Part shown: positions 48,133 to 57,469 of the stretch, in pieces
Position numbering within the stretch: position 1 is the stretch's first letter
Layout: each line of letters starts with the position of its first letter
DNA from: Capnocytophaga stomatis
GTDB taxonomy: Bacteria; Bacteroidota; Bacteroidia; Flavobacteriales; Flavobacteriaceae
Direction of reading: 5' to 3'
Assembly: GCF_002302635.1 (NCBI RefSeq)
Contig: NZ_CP022387.1
Location: 682,001-746,000, forward strand
DNA length: 64,000 nucleotides
Translations under genes and position numbers: made by a program
Notes under the pieces: model-generated
The model's database searches: none
What the model was told of the DNA's origin: nothing
What the model saw: the letters and a program-made list of their open reading frames with translations, nothing else

Positions 48133-48318
48133 TTACTTCATAAAGTTAAAATACAAAGCCATTACCCATTCAAAAAAAGAATCCATACCCCATATGAGAA
48201 GTGAGAACAAAATCGAAAACACAACAACAACAACCATTTCTCGCTGTGCATCTGCCAATGCTGGCCAAGTAACATGATTTTTTAATTCCTCGTAAGACTC
48301 CTTAATATAGTTAATCAT
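48133..48318 (-). CDS. secE: Preprotein translocase subunit SecE
   Basis: A 61-residue single-helix SecE: the amphipathic INYIKESYEELKNHVTWPAL precedes a membrane helix (VVVVVFSILFSLLIWGMDSFF). The ATG at 48318 is preferred over the adjacent GTG. It lies directly before nusG, a near-universal bacterial arrangement, and stabilises SecY. Confidence 0.95.
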   Translation of the reverse strand: MINYIKESYEELKNHVTWPALADAQREMVVVVVFSILFSLLIWGMDSFFEWVMALYFNFMK

Positions 48319-48334
48319 CACATTATCATTTTTG

Positions 48335-48405
48335 CACGGGTGGAGGGATTCGAACCCCCATCAACGGTTTTGGAGACCGCTATTCTACCCTTGAACTACA
48401 CCCGT
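48335..48405 (-). tRNA. tRNA-Trp (anticodon CCA)
   Basis: A complete cloverleaf on the minus strand. Acceptor ACGGGTG pairs with CACCCGT, the anticodon loop CTCCAAA gives CCA, and GGTTCGAATCC is the T arm. CCA is not encoded. It sits between tuf and secE, as in E. coli. Confidence 0.95.
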
Positions 48406-48474
48406 TTTTCATAAAGAAGTTTTGAGAAACACCTCAAAACTTCTCTATTATTATTTATATCAATTTTTTATTGA

Positions 48475-49662
48475 TTAGTCAAGAATTTCAGTTACCTGAC
48501 CAGCACCTACTGTTCTACCTCCTTCACGGATAGCGAATCGAAGACCTACATTAAGTGCGATTGGTTGCAACAACTCAACTGTAATAGTCAAGTTATCACC
48601 TGGCATAACCATCTCAACTCCTTCTGGTAAAGAAATAGTACCTGTTACGTCAGTTGTACGAACGTAGAACTGAGGACGGTATTTATCTTTAAATGGAGTG
48701 TGACGTCCACCTTCTTCTTTGCTCAAGATATACACCTCAGCTTTAAATTTAGCGTGCGGTTTAACTGAACCCGGCTTACAGATAACCATACCACGTTTGA
48801 TATCTTTTTTATCAATACCACGAAGCAACAAACCTACGTTATCTCCAGCTTCTCCACGGTCTAGGATTTTACGGAACATCTCAACCCCAGTAATAGTTGA
48901 AGTCAATTTCTCAGCACCCATACCGATAATCTCAACAGGCTCACCTGTTTTAGCAACACCAGTTTCGATACGTCCTGTAGCAACAGTTCCACGACCTGTA
49001 ATAGTGAACACATCTTCGATTGGCATCAAGAATGGTTTATCAATATCACGTGTTGGCAACTCAATCCAGCTATCAACAGCATCCATCAATTTCATTACAG
49101 TATCAACCCATTTAGGCTCTCCATTCAAAGCGCCTAAAGCAGAACCTTGAACGATAGGACCATTATCTCCATCGTAATCATAAGAACTCAAAAGCTCTCT
49201 CATTTCAAGCTCAACAAGTTCCAACAACTCTGGGTCATCAACCATATCCACTTTATTCATAAATACAACGATACGTGGAATACCTACCTGACGACCTAAA
49301 AGGATATGCTCACGAGTTTGTGGCATCGGACCATCTGTAGCAGCAACTACAAGAATCGCACCATCCATCTGAGCAGCACCAGTAATCATATTCTTAACGT
49401 AATCCGCGTGACCAGGACAGTCAACGTGCGCATAGTGACGAGTTGCTGTTTGGTATTCTACGTGAGATGTATTAATTGTAATACCTCTTTCTTTCTCCTC
49501 AGGAGCATTATCGATTGAATCAAAACTTCTTTGCTCTGAAAGACCAGCATCAGCCAATACTTTAGTAATAGCAGCAGTCAAAGTTGTTTTACCGTGATCC
49601 ACGTGTCCAATAGTACCAATATTCAAGTGGGGTTTGGAACGATCAAATGTTTCTTTTGCCAT
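48475..49662 (-). CDS. tuf: Elongation factor Tu
   Basis: A 395-residue EF-Tu with GHVDHGKT (19-26), [21 protein letters not shown], the NKVD motif and the C-terminal barrel ending [10 protein letters not shown]. It carries aminoacyl-tRNA to the ribosome. Preceded by four tRNA genes and followed by tRNA-Trp and secE. Confidence 0.99.
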   Translation of the reverse strand: MAKETFDRSKPHLNIGTIGHVDHGKTTLTAAITKVLADAGLSEQRSFDSIDNAPEEKERGITINTSHVEYQTATRHYAHVDCPGHADYVKNMITGAAQMDGAILVVAATDGPMPQTREHILLGRQVGIPRIVVFMNKVDMVDDPELLELVELEMRELLSSYDYDGDNGPIVQGSALGALNGEPKWVDTVMKLMDAVDSWIELPTRDIDKPFLMPIEDVFTITGRGTVATGRIETGVAKTGEPVEIIGMGAEKLTSTITGVEMFRKILDRGEAGDNVGLLLRGIDKKDIKRGMVICKPGSVKPHAKFKAEVYILSKEEGGRHTPFKDKYRPQFYVRTTDVTGTISLPEGVEMVMPGDNLTITVELLQPIALNVGLRFAIREGGRTVGAGQVTEILD

Positions 49663-49721
49663 TTTAAATAAATTTTTAAATCTTAGTTATATAAATATAG
49701 TGTTTAATGTGTGCAAACCAA

Positions 49722-49795
49722 GAGCCAATGACGAGATTTGAACTCGTGACCTCTTCCTTACCAAGGAAGCGCTCTACCCCTGAGCTACACCGGCT
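49722..49795 (-). tRNA. tRNA-Thr (anticodon GGT)
   Basis: A full cloverleaf on the minus strand: acceptor AGCCGGT with ATTGGCT (two G-U pairs), anticodon stem CTTCC/GGAAG and loop TTGGTAA. About 60 bases upstream of tuf. Confidence 0.93.
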
Positions 49796-49818
49796 TTTAT
49801 TTCACAAAGCCTTCATTG

Positions 49819-49891
49819 AGCGGGAGACGAGGTTCGAACTCGCGACATTCAGCTTGGAAGGCTGACGCTCTACCAACTGAGCTACTCCCGC
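49819..49891 (-). tRNA. tRNA-Gly (anticodon TCC)
   Basis: Acceptor GCGGGAG/CTCCCGC, anticodon stem CAGCC/GGCTG-type with loop CTTCCAA, T arm GAGTTCGAACCTC. Minus strand, second tRNA from tuf. Confidence 0.94.
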
Positions 49892-49908
49892 ATTAATTAA
49901 CTTAATTG

Positions 49909-49990
<82 letters not shown>

Positions 49991-50022
49991 AATAATCTTA
50001 AACAGTATTTTATGAACTTTTG

Positions 50023-50096
50023 AGCCGATAGAGGGATTCGAACCCACGACCCCGAGATTACAAATCACGTGCTCTGGCCAACTGAGCTATATCGGC
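50023..50096 (-). tRNA. tRNA-Thr (anticodon TGT)
   Basis: Acceptor GCCGATA/TATCGGC, loop TTTGTAA giving TGT, T arm GGGTTCGAATCCC. The anticodon stem has one T-T mismatch (CGTGA with TCTCG). First gene of the tRNA-tuf transcript. Confidence 0.92.
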
Positions 50097-50435
50097 AAAA
50101 CATTAAAAGTAAGGTTAGCAACAACCTTATTTGTAACGGAGTGCAAATGTATAGATATATTTTTACATAGCAAAAAAAATCAACACTTTTTTTAAATAAT
50201 TTTACAACCTCAAAAAACAAAGCACTGTTTTTCAATTAGTTAAAGAATAAAACACAAACAACAACACACCATTTATAAACTATCAAAAATCAATTTATTA
50301 CATTCAAATCGTTTTTAAGACAGTTTTTCACCTTCAAAGAATATACCCAAAACTCAAATGCAAAAATCACTCAATTTTTAGATTCTAAACTTTTTTCGTA
50401 ATTTAGCCCTCAATTTTTCTATAATTTTTTATATT
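50097..50435. other. Divergent intergenic region between the tRNA operon and the amylase
   Basis: Holds the tRNA-tuf promoter at 50144-50174. The part near the amylase (50200-50435) is A/T-rich; CGTAATTTAG at 50397-50406 is only a weak -7 match. No gene is seen. Confidence 0.5.
50144..50174 (-). promoter_or_regulatory. Promoter of the tRNA-tuf-secE-nusG operon
   Basis: On the minus strand TTTG (50171-50174), 19 bases, TACATTTG (50144-50151), a perfect consensus. The start would be near 50138, 42 bases before the first tRNA; AAGGTT/AACCTT (50111-50128) forms a small hairpin in the leader. Confidence 0.7.
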
Positions 50436-52289
50436 ATGCTAAATATTAAAGACTTTTTCAATTTTAAACTTGTATTTTTTGTGTTTTGTTTGTCTTTCAT
50501 TACAAACATAAACGCACAAATCCAGAAAACAGAGCCTCCTTTTTGGTGGGCAGATATGAAAAATCCTGAATTGCAAATTATGCTTTACGGAAAAAACATA
50601 GCTCACTATTCGGTAGAAAGCGAACTTCCCATTGTAAATGTAATTAAAACTGAAAATCCAAATTACATTTTCCTTACTGTTGACACAAAGAATAAAAACG
50701 AAGGAATATACAAAATCAGTTTGGTGCAACAGAACAGGAAAGCAAAAACATTCAACTACGAGCTAAAAAAACGAAGCGAAGGCTCTGCTTTTCGGAAGGG
50801 ATTTGATAGTTCAGATGTAATTTACCTATTAATGCCCGACAGATTCGCTAATGGAGACACAAACAACGACTCGCATAAGTCTCTCAATGAAAAAGCAAAC
50901 AGAAACTTGCCCGGGGGAAGACACGGAGGCGACATTCAAGGCATCATCAAGCAGTTAGATTACATAAAATCCTTAGGGGCTACCGCCATCTGGAGTACGC
51001 CAATGTGCGAAGACAATGATGAAACCTACTCCTACCATACTTATGGACAAAGTGACGTATATAAAATAGACCCGAGATACGGAACCAATCAAGAGTACAA
51101 ACAACTCGCCCAAGAAATGCACAAAAGAGGAATGAAACTCATCAAGGATTATGTTACGAATCACTGGGGCTGGAAGCATTGGATGATAAATGACCTACCA
51201 ACATACGATTGGATTCATCAGTTCCCTGGATACGCCCAAAGTAACTATCGAATGAGCACACAAATGGATAAAAACACTTCTGAAATAGATAAAAAATACT
51301 GTGTGGACGGGTGGTTTGTACAATCTATGCCTGATTTGAACCAAAGCAATCCATTAGTTTTAAAATATCTGACACAAAACGCCATTTGGTGGATAGAATA
51401 TGCTGACTTGGACGGACTCAGAGTTGATACGTACTCATATAATGACAAAGAGGGCATTGCAAAATGGACAAAGGCGATTATAAATGAGTACCCTAACTTC
51501 AATATTGTAGGAGAGGTATGGCTACACGACCAAGCACAAATATCATATTGGCAAAAGGACAGCCCAATCAGTGCAATTCAAAGCTATAACACACACTTAC
51601 CGTCCGTTATGGATTTCACACTGCACGATGCCATCGGAGAGGCTTTTCGGGCAACTCCTTCGTGGGACAAAGGAATAATTCAGGTGTATGATAATTTCGT
51701 AAATGACTTCCTATATAAGGACATTAATAACGTTTTAATCTTTGCGGAGAACCACGATACTTCCCGAATAAACGAAATCTACCAAAATGTGGAGGATTAT
51801 AAATTAATAATGACACTTTTAGCCACCGCACGAGGCATTCCGCAATTATATTACGGAAGCGAGATAGGAATGCGAGGCGATAAAAGCAAAGGTGATGCTT
51901 ATATCAGACAAGATTTCCCCGGCGGTTGGAAGGAGGACAAGCAAAATGCTTTCAATCCGGCAGAAAGAACCCAACAACAAAAGGAATATTTCGATTTTAC
52001 AGCAAAATTATTCAATTGGAGGAAAGAAAAACCTGTAATACACTACGGAAAAACAAAACAATATATACCTAATAATGAAGTGTATATTTATTTCAGGTAC
52101 AATCAGTTTGAATCTGTTATGGTGGTAATAAATAATAACAAAGAATCACAAACTATTGACCTAAATCGGTTTACAGAAAGCTTAAAAACATTTACAAAAG
52201 GCAAAGACATCATCTCAGGAAAAGAATTCCAGCTTCAAAAATCATTACAAATTGCAGGAAAAACTTCAATGGTGATTGAATTAAAATAG
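50436..52289 (+). CDS. Secreted GH13 neopullulanase/cyclomaltodextrinase (SusA-like)
   Basis: A 617-residue starch-degrading enzyme. A signal peptide ends NINAQ. Residues 25-120 are the N-terminal beta domain typical of neopullulanases (PFWWADMKNPELQIMLYG). The GH13 barrel follows, with the catalytic triad: Asp in GLRVDTYS (near 330), Glu in IVGEVWLHD (near 358) and Asp in FAENHDTSR (near 438). HTYGQSDVYKIDPRYGTNQE is the usual substrate-cleft loop. In Bacteroides, SusA of this kind acts in the periplasm on maltooligosaccharides; no SusC/SusD genes are in the window. Confidence 0.92.
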   Translation: MLNIKDFFNFKLVFFVFCLSFITNINAQIQKTEPPFWWADMKNPELQIMLYGKNIAHYSVESELPIVNVIKTENPNYIFLTVDTKNKNEGIYKISLVQQNRKAKTFNYELKKRSEGSAFRKGFDSSDVIYLLMPDRFANGDTNNDSHKSLNEKANRNLPGGRHGGDIQGIIKQLDYIKSLGATAIWSTPMCEDNDETYSYHTYGQSDVYKIDPRYGTNQEYKQLAQEMHKRGMKLIKDYVTNHWGWKHWMINDLPTYDWIHQFPGYAQSNYRMSTQMDKNTSEIDKKYCVDGWFVQSMPDLNQSNPLVLKYLTQNAIWWIEYADLDGLRVDTYSYNDKEGIAKWTKAIINEYPNFNIVGEVWLHDQAQISYWQKDSPISAIQSYNTHLPSVMDFTLHDAIGEAFRATPSWDKGIIQVYDNFVNDFLYKDINNVLIFAENHDTSRINEIYQNVEDYKLIMTLLATARGIPQLYYGSEIGMRGDKSKGDAYIRQDFPGGWKEDKQNAFNPAERTQQQKEYFDFTAKLFNWRKEKPVIHYGKTKQYIPNNEVYIYFRYNQFESVMVVINNNKESQTIDLNRFTESLKTFTKGKDIISGKEFQLQKSLQIAGKTSMVIELK

Positions 52290-52311
52290 AATCGTATCTA
52301 TAACATTCAAA

Positions 52312-52362
52312 AAATAAGACAATATAACAATCTTCAACCTGATTTTATATTGTCTTATTTTA
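52312..52362 (+). terminator. Terminator after the neopullulanase gene
   Basis: A perfect 17-bp stem (52312-52328 with 52346-52362) ending in a T-rich run, starting 22 bases after the stop codon. Confidence 0.85.
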
Positions 52363-52412
52363 TTTTCAACCAAAAACAATTCCTTTTATATGAAATATTT
52401 ATACAATATGAC

Positions 52413-52442
52413 TTTGATATTTAAAAATAATTTTTATATTTG
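52413..52442 (+). promoter_or_regulatory. Promoter with a very long A-rich leader
   Basis: TTTG (52413-52416), 18 bases, TATATTTG (52435-52442), a full consensus. The start near 52448 lies about 378 bases before the next ATG (52826). Confidence 0.6.
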
Positions 52443-52447
52443 CCCTT

Positions 52448-52825
52448 ATTAAAACGTAACAAAAAGATTTTTAAACAGATACATATCAATTTAAAATAAG
52501 AGTATTTATATTATTAACAGAATAATTACATAAAAATACAATTGAAACAGAAAATAAAAGAAATACAAAAGAAAAAAACATAAAAACATTGCATAAAAAC
52601 ACAAAAACAACCATTAAAAATAATTTTTCAATTACAAGAAACAGAAAAACAATTAGAAATAATCAAAATACAACACTATAAAATACAAAAACAATTAAGA
52701 GCAACACAAATAATTAAAAAATAATCAAAAATCAAGCAAGATATTTAGAAGAGAAAGCAGTAATTACACAAAAACAACAACAATAATTCAAAAATCAAAT
52801 AGTAATAATATAAAATCAACAGAAT
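52448..52825 (+). other. A-rich, G-poor 5' leader of the 219-residue gene
   Basis: About 380 bases dominated by A with spaced C and T (repeated AAAACAA, AATAATTA, CAACAACAA) and very few G. No ORF with a usable start, no stable hairpin and no known riboswitch pattern. It would be an unusually long unstructured leader. Confidence 0.6.
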
Positions 52826-53485
52826 ATGAAGGGAAGACGAATTTCAGAATTACTATATCTTGAAAAATACAGATTAGTATTCGCAAATTATGAGGAAATG
52901 TCAGAATTAAAATCTGAATTGGAAGAATACGGCTATGATTCTGACCGTATGAATGAAGGAAAACAGCTTTATGTAAAAGCTCAAAACCTCTATGATAAAA
53001 ACACACAAGAAACATCAGAGGCAAAGGAAGCCTATGCTATTTTTGAACAAGCCTTTGAACAGCTTGTGAAAGCATATGGAAAACATAGGAAAGCAGCAAA
53101 AGTAGCCTTGATGCACAAATCTGAAGTATGGGAAACATTTTCTATCAAAGGAGAAACCCCAAGAGCATATCTTCCGTTTATAAAAGGAGCGAAGATATTC
53201 TACAATCAAGCTATCACGCATCAGGAAGCACGTCCGCTACTTGAAAGATTCAAAATCACGGAAGCCATTGCACAACAGCAACTATCAGCCATTGAAAATG
53301 TGGTTTCTTTAAGAGCCAAGTATGAGAAATTATCCGGAGAAAGCCAGCAGGCTACACAAGATAAGAACAAAGCTTTTGCCGAGATAGATAAATGGATACG
53401 AGAGTTTTATGCAGTTGCTAAAATTGCCTTAGAAGACAAACCACAACTACTTGAAGGCATCGGGTTACAAATGCGAAGTCAATAA
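52826..53485 (+). CDS. Unrecognised helical cytosolic protein
   Basis: A 219-residue protein that I cannot assign. It has no signal peptide or membrane segment. It is nearly all charged helix: a start RRISELLYLEKYRLVFANYEEMSELKSELEEYGYD, a middle VKAYGKHRKAAKVAL, and an end IENVVSLRAKYEKLSGESQQATQDKNK. YLPFIKGAKIFYNQAI lies in between. Two long heptad-like segments (30-95, 150-195) suggest coiled coil. It stands alone with its own promoter, A-rich leader and hairpin after it. Its neighbours are unrelated. Confidence 0.65.
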   Translation: MKGRRISELLYLEKYRLVFANYEEMSELKSELEEYGYDSDRMNEGKQLYVKAQNLYDKNTQETSEAKEAYAIFEQAFEQLVKAYGKHRKAAKVALMHKSEVWETFSIKGETPRAYLPFIKGAKIFYNQAITHQEARPLLERFKITEAIAQQQLSAIENVVSLRAKYEKLSGESQQATQDKNKAFAEIDKWIREFYAVAKIALEDKPQLLEGIGLQMRSQ

Positions 53486-53520
53486 TAACAATCGTTTTTT
53501 AACTATCTGAAACTTATAAT

Positions 53521-53592
53521 ACTTTATCAGACTTCAAAGATATAACAATAAAATCTATAAAAGTTTTATTTCCCTTTGAGGTTTGATAAAGT
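53521..53592 (+). terminator. Hairpin after the 219-residue gene
   Basis: Arms 53521-53539 and 53574-53592 form a 19-bp stem containing two G-U pairs; a loose 34-base loop is A/T-rich. TTGTTTAAC follows. A terminator is likely, with the next gene starting 36 bases later. Confidence 0.55.
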
Positions 53593-53627
53593 TTGTTTAA
53601 CATATTAATATAATACGTACTAAGCAT

Positions 53628-54791
53628 ATGAAAAAATATATTACATTACTCATTTTCATTAGTAGTTTATCTCTATTCAGTCAAAATTTTGATGAATTAA
53701 TGGAAAAAAGACAGTTATCCTGCTCTGATGTGTCTTACAACAGCACTTCGCTTTTTGAAGAATACTACAATAATAACAACTTAGAATCTGCAAAAAGACT
53801 TTTAGAGTATTGGGAAGGCAAATGCGGACTTACAGAACCTTTGCAAAGGGCAAAATTACTACTTTCTATCTATGAAAATCGTTTCTTCGAGGGTTTGCTC
53901 ACTGACAGAGCCATCTATTATATAATAAGCTACCAAAATAGAATGCAACTCATTGAAGAAAAAAGAGAATACTTGTATGAAAACTATGCAAGTTATTATG
54001 ATTATGTTCCCATAGGCAAAGATTTTGACAAATTCACTCAAAAAGAATTTGAAAAACTGAAAGAAAAATTCAAAACAGAGAGTACAGAATATCTTTTATG
54101 CGACTTTTATAGCGGAAACCATAATAATATCTTTGAGAAATTACAAGAAAATACTTACGAAACTTCATTTTTGGTAAAAGAATACAAAGAAAGAGTTTCC
54201 GAATTCATAGATTTGCCCGAAGCACATTTATCAATATTAACGGGGGCTTGGATTCCGACAGGAAAACTAAATGTTTTGGGAACTCACCCTGAGTTAGGAT
54301 TTCAATTAGGGTTGAAAAATAAGAAAATGAACTATGATTTTGTAATGAGTATCCGATTTTTGAAAAGTGCTAACGAATATATGGCAAAAAGAGACAAAGA
54401 AGAAGATTATATACCTACGAGGCATTTCTTTGGAGGACATATAGGAGCTGAAGTCGGCAGAGATATATACAGAAAAGGAAACAATGAAATACAAATCGTC
54501 AGTGGGCTTGCTTTTGACGGTTTCGATGCATTAAAAAAAGATGAAGAAGCAGGTTTAAAAAGTGCTTCAACAACCAGCTACAATATAAATTTTGGTATTG
54601 CCTATCGTTATTATTTCAAAAACAATGCTTATTTAGGCTTACGTATCAAATATAATATCGTGGACTACACACTAAATAAGGTTGTAAACTTAACAGGAAA
54701 TCCCATTAGCTTACAACTTAGCATCGGATGGTTAGAAAATCAAAGGAAAAAAAGTGCACTGGAAACATTACAGTATAAAAAAAGAAGATAA
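53628..54791 (+). CDS. Secreted protein, helical front and barrel-like end
   Basis: A 387-residue exported protein with a signal peptide ending SLFSQ. Residues 20-195 are helical and acidic with three Cys (near 31, 66, 165). From about 205 the sequence alternates in barrel fashion (LSILTGAWIPTGKLNV, LGFQLGLKNKKMNYDFVMSIRF, GGHIGAEVGRD, YNINFGIAYRYY, AYLGLRIKYNIV, ISLQLSIGWL). This suggests a periplasmic helical domain tied to a small outer-membrane barrel. I recognise no family. It follows the 219-residue gene on the same strand and precedes a peptide transporter; no shared function is evident. Confidence 0.65.
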   Translation: MKKYITLLIFISSLSLFSQNFDELMEKRQLSCSDVSYNSTSLFEEYYNNNNLESAKRLLEYWEGKCGLTEPLQRAKLLLSIYENRFFEGLLTDRAIYYIISYQNRMQLIEEKREYLYENYASYYDYVPIGKDFDKFTQKEFEKLKEKFKTESTEYLLCDFYSGNHNNIFEKLQENTYETSFLVKEYKERVSEFIDLPEAHLSILTGAWIPTGKLNVLGTHPELGFQLGLKNKKMNYDFVMSIRFLKSANEYMAKRDKEEDYIPTRHFFGGHIGAEVGRDIYRKGNNEIQIVSGLAFDGFDALKKDEEAGLKSASTTSYNINFGIAYRYYFKNNAYLGLRIKYNIVDYTLNKVVNLTGNPISLQLSIGWLENQRKKSALETLQYKKRR

Positions 54792-54875
54792 TAACAAAAA
54801 ATATAAAAGAAAGAGAACGTGGAGCAAATAAACAACTTATAAATGCTTCATTGTAACAACAAAATAAAGAAAAAT

Positions 54876-57218
54876 ATGTCGCAACAGAAAACCAACTTTT
54901 TTGATACACAGGTACTCGGGCATCCGGCAGGATTGTTCGTATTGTTTTTTACCGAAATGTGGGAGCGTTTTTCTTTCTACGGAATGCGGGTACTTTTAGT
55001 AAACTTCCTAACAATGGCACTGATTGGGTATAATCCTGGTTGGGAGTGGACAACAGAGAACGCAGGGGCATTATTTGGGACTTACGTGATGCTTTTGTAT
55101 CTCACCCCCATTGTGGGAGGCACCATCGCCGATAGGTTCATAGGCTACCGATGGGCGATTGTTATAGGGGCTGTAATTATGACACTGGGACACGCTGCAA
55201 TGGCACTCGAAACCGAATTTTGGCTTTATGTAGGGCTGGGGCTTTTAGTAATCGGTACGGGCTTTTTCAAACCCAATATGACTTCTATCATTTCGCATAT
55301 GTATAAAGACCTTCCAGAGAAAAAAGACGGAGCATATACCATTTTTTATATGGGTGTAAATGCGGGGGCTTTCTTCGGAATGATGCTTTGTGGATATATG
55401 GCTGAAAAAGTAGGTTGGAGCTGGGGATTTGGTTTAGCGGGGATATTTATGCTCATCGGTACGCTTCAATTTTGGTTAGCGCGTCCGCTTTTTGGTTCAA
55501 TTGGTGATGTGCCATCAAAAAACAAGCAAGAAACAAGCAAAGTAGCTCAAAATAAACCTATCTCCGACGAGGATAAACCTAATCCATTTACATTATTGGA
55601 CAAAATATTGATAGGAGTGGCAGCCGTTATCGGTTTGGGATACGCCATCAACGACCCGCTGTCACGCATCGGGGGGATTGACTTATTCTCCTTCTTGGAA
55701 ACAAGCAACATCAAGGGGCAATACATCGCCGTTATCTTTGGGCTAATTGTTTTCTTCTTCGTTATTATCTCAAGGCTTACCCGATACACGAAAATCGTTC
55801 GTGAGCGTATGATAACCGTCATCATTTTTGCTTTCTTCACCGTGTTTTTCTGGCTTTCCTTCGAGCAAGGAGCTTCTTCCTTGATTCTTTTTGCGAGGGA
55901 CAACGTTCAAAGAGAGCTTTTAGATAATCAAGCAATCATTTTCAACATTGTAAATGCTTTGCTCACTGTCATTCCGCTTGCGTTAATTACTTATGTATTA
56001 TTCATCTTGGCTAAAAAGACCTTCTCCAAGATATTGGCATCAAACATCGTTCTGATTATTTGCTTCGGGCTTGTGTGGGTGATTGTCGGCTGGATGTTGC
56101 AACGCGATTTCAACACAGTGGCGTACAATGTAAGCTATGAAGCATTTGAAGTATATGAGAGTGATGGCAAAAACCTCAAAGTAAAAGAGGACGGAAGCTA
56201 TGCAACAAAGTATATCCCCCTCAATGTTGATAACAACATCACTTTTACAGAAGAAAACCGCATCGAAAAGACAGAGAAATTATTCAAAATAACAGAAACC
56301 GATGCTGAGGGGAAGACAATCGTGAAGCATATTCCTTACAGTGAGAGCAAAATACCAAAGGGAAATTTTGAAATTATTGAAAACACCATTCAAACAATCG
56401 CCTTGCCTCGTGTGGATAACAAAACAGGAAAGCAAGCAACCGATAAAGAGGGCAATAAACTTTTCGACTTCTATGTGCCGGGCAATAACAACGGTCTTTC
56501 AATTGTAAACAGAGAGACTATCATAGGCGAAGGGGATTATCACTTCAACAAAGGGGAAGAAATTCTCATCTTAACCAAGGATAATAAGTTCTCATCCTTC
56601 GGGTATGCCGATGTAAAGAAAGCGGCGTGGGCAAAACAGCGTGCGGAGGAGCTAAACGCCAGCAACGGACTTATAAGAGCCACCGTTAAGGAGGAAAAAG
56701 CCAATTGGGTGGAGATTACTACCTCTTGGTTTTCCATTCTCAATTCATTTTTTATCATCGCATTGGCAAATGTTTTCTCCCGCATATGGGATAGTCGTTA
56801 CAACCCGCCTGCGGCAGTGAAATACGGAATGGGGCTTATCATAATGGCTATTGGTTTTGGTTTACTCGCCTTTGGGGCTAACGGGGTCGGCTCCGGGGTG
56901 AAGGTAAGTATGCTTTGGCTGGTTGTAGCGTATCTTTTCCATACAATGGGAGAGCTGTGTATGGCTCCGGTGGGCTTATCTTACGTATCGAAGCTCGTCC
57001 CAGCCCGAATGATAGCCTTTATGTTCGGAGTGTGGTACTTGGCGATTGCTATCGGTAACAAATTAGCAGCCATCTTAGGTGGGCAGATTGAAAACATCAC
57101 TGAAAAATACAACTTATCTACATTTTTCTTGATATTCACCATCGTACCTATCGTTGCAGGCTTACTTATTATTCTTATCAGTCCTTTAGTTAAGAAATTA
57201 ATGCACGGGGTGAGATAA
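54876..57218 (+). CDS. POT/PTR peptide transporter with a large insertion
   Basis: A proton-coupled oligopeptide transporter of 780 residues counted from the ATG at 54876. The frame also has an ATG at 54843, but the family N-terminus starts just before FFDTQVLGHPAGLFVLFFTE. The ExxERFSFYGMR motif (MWERFSFYGMR) and the FFKPNMTSIISHMY helix are diagnostic. About 14 helices are seen. Residues 408-610 are a soluble insertion (Lys/Glu/Asn-rich strands) between helices. Long insertions like this occur in other Bacteroidota members. It takes up di- and tripeptides. A 20-bp stem terminator follows. Confidence 0.93.
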   Translation: MSQQKTNFFDTQVLGHPAGLFVLFFTEMWERFSFYGMRVLLVNFLTMALIGYNPGWEWTTENAGALFGTYVMLLYLTPIVGGTIADRFIGYRWAIVIGAVIMTLGHAAMALETEFWLYVGLGLLVIGTGFFKPNMTSIISHMYKDLPEKKDGAYTIFYMGVNAGAFFGMMLCGYMAEKVGWSWGFGLAGIFMLIGTLQFWLARPLFGSIGDVPSKNKQETSKVAQNKPISDEDKPNPFTLLDKILIGVAAVIGLGYAINDPLSRIGGIDLFSFLETSNIKGQYIAVIFGLIVFFFVIISRLTRYTKIVRERMITVIIFAFFTVFFWLSFEQGASSLILFARDNVQRELLDNQAIIFNIVNALLTVIPLALITYVLFILAKKTFSKILASNIVLIICFGLVWVIVGWMLQRDFNTVAYNVSYEAFEVYESDGKNLKVKEDGSYATKYIPLNVDNNITFTEENRIEKTEKLFKITETDAEGKTIVKHIPYSESKIPKGNFEIIENTIQTIALPRVDNKTGKQATDKEGNKLFDFYVPGNNNGLSIVNRETIIGEGDYHFNKGEEILILTKDNKFSSFGYADVKKAAWAKQRAEELNASNGLIRATVKEEKANWVEITTSWFSILNSFFIIALANVFSRIWDSRYNPPAAVKYGMGLIIMAIGFGLLAFGANGVGSGVKVSMLWLVVAYLFHTMGELCMAPVGLSYVSKLVPARMIAFMFGVWYLAIAIGNKLAAILGGQIENITEKYNLSTFFLIFTIVPIVAGLLIILISPLVKKLMHGVR

Positions 57219-57242
57219 AACAAATAAGGGCAAACATATTCA

Positions 57243-57300
57243 TTAGGCTAAATAGAGGAAAACTTATACAAAACAAATAATTTTCCTTTATTTAGCCTAA
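57243..57300 (+). terminator. Terminator after the peptide transporter
   Basis: A 20-bp stem with one G-U pair (57243-57262 with 57281-57300), then ACTTTTTATT. One of the longest stems in the window. Confidence 0.85.
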
Positions 57301-57435
57301 ACTTTTTATTGGGGGCTTTTAATATACGCCTCATATAATCAATTAAAAACAAAAGAATTCACATAAGAAAATTAACTTTATCATCATCTCGTATTAGTTT
57401 GAATAAATTATGTTTTATTTTTAGGAAATAATACT

Positions 57436-57443
57436 TACTTTTG
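57436..57443 (+). promoter_or_regulatory. -7 box before the acyl-CoA reductase gene
   Basis: TACTTTTG matches TAnnTTTG and lies 26 bases before the ATG. No -33 TTG was found at the expected distance. Confidence 0.4.
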
Positions 57444-57469
57444 CACGATAATCAGCAGAATAATAGCAT

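Noticed and set aside
52560-52720. A peptide-like Gln/Lys-rich frame (IFQLQETEKQLEIIKIQHYK) in the A-rich leader
   Set aside because: No ATG, GTG or TTG opens it after the upstream stop, and A-rich DNA gives such residues by composition alone.
52500-52825. CRISPR-like or short tandem array in the A-rich leader
   Set aside because: The AAAACAA-type words are irregular in spacing and sequence; no repeat-spacer pattern exists.
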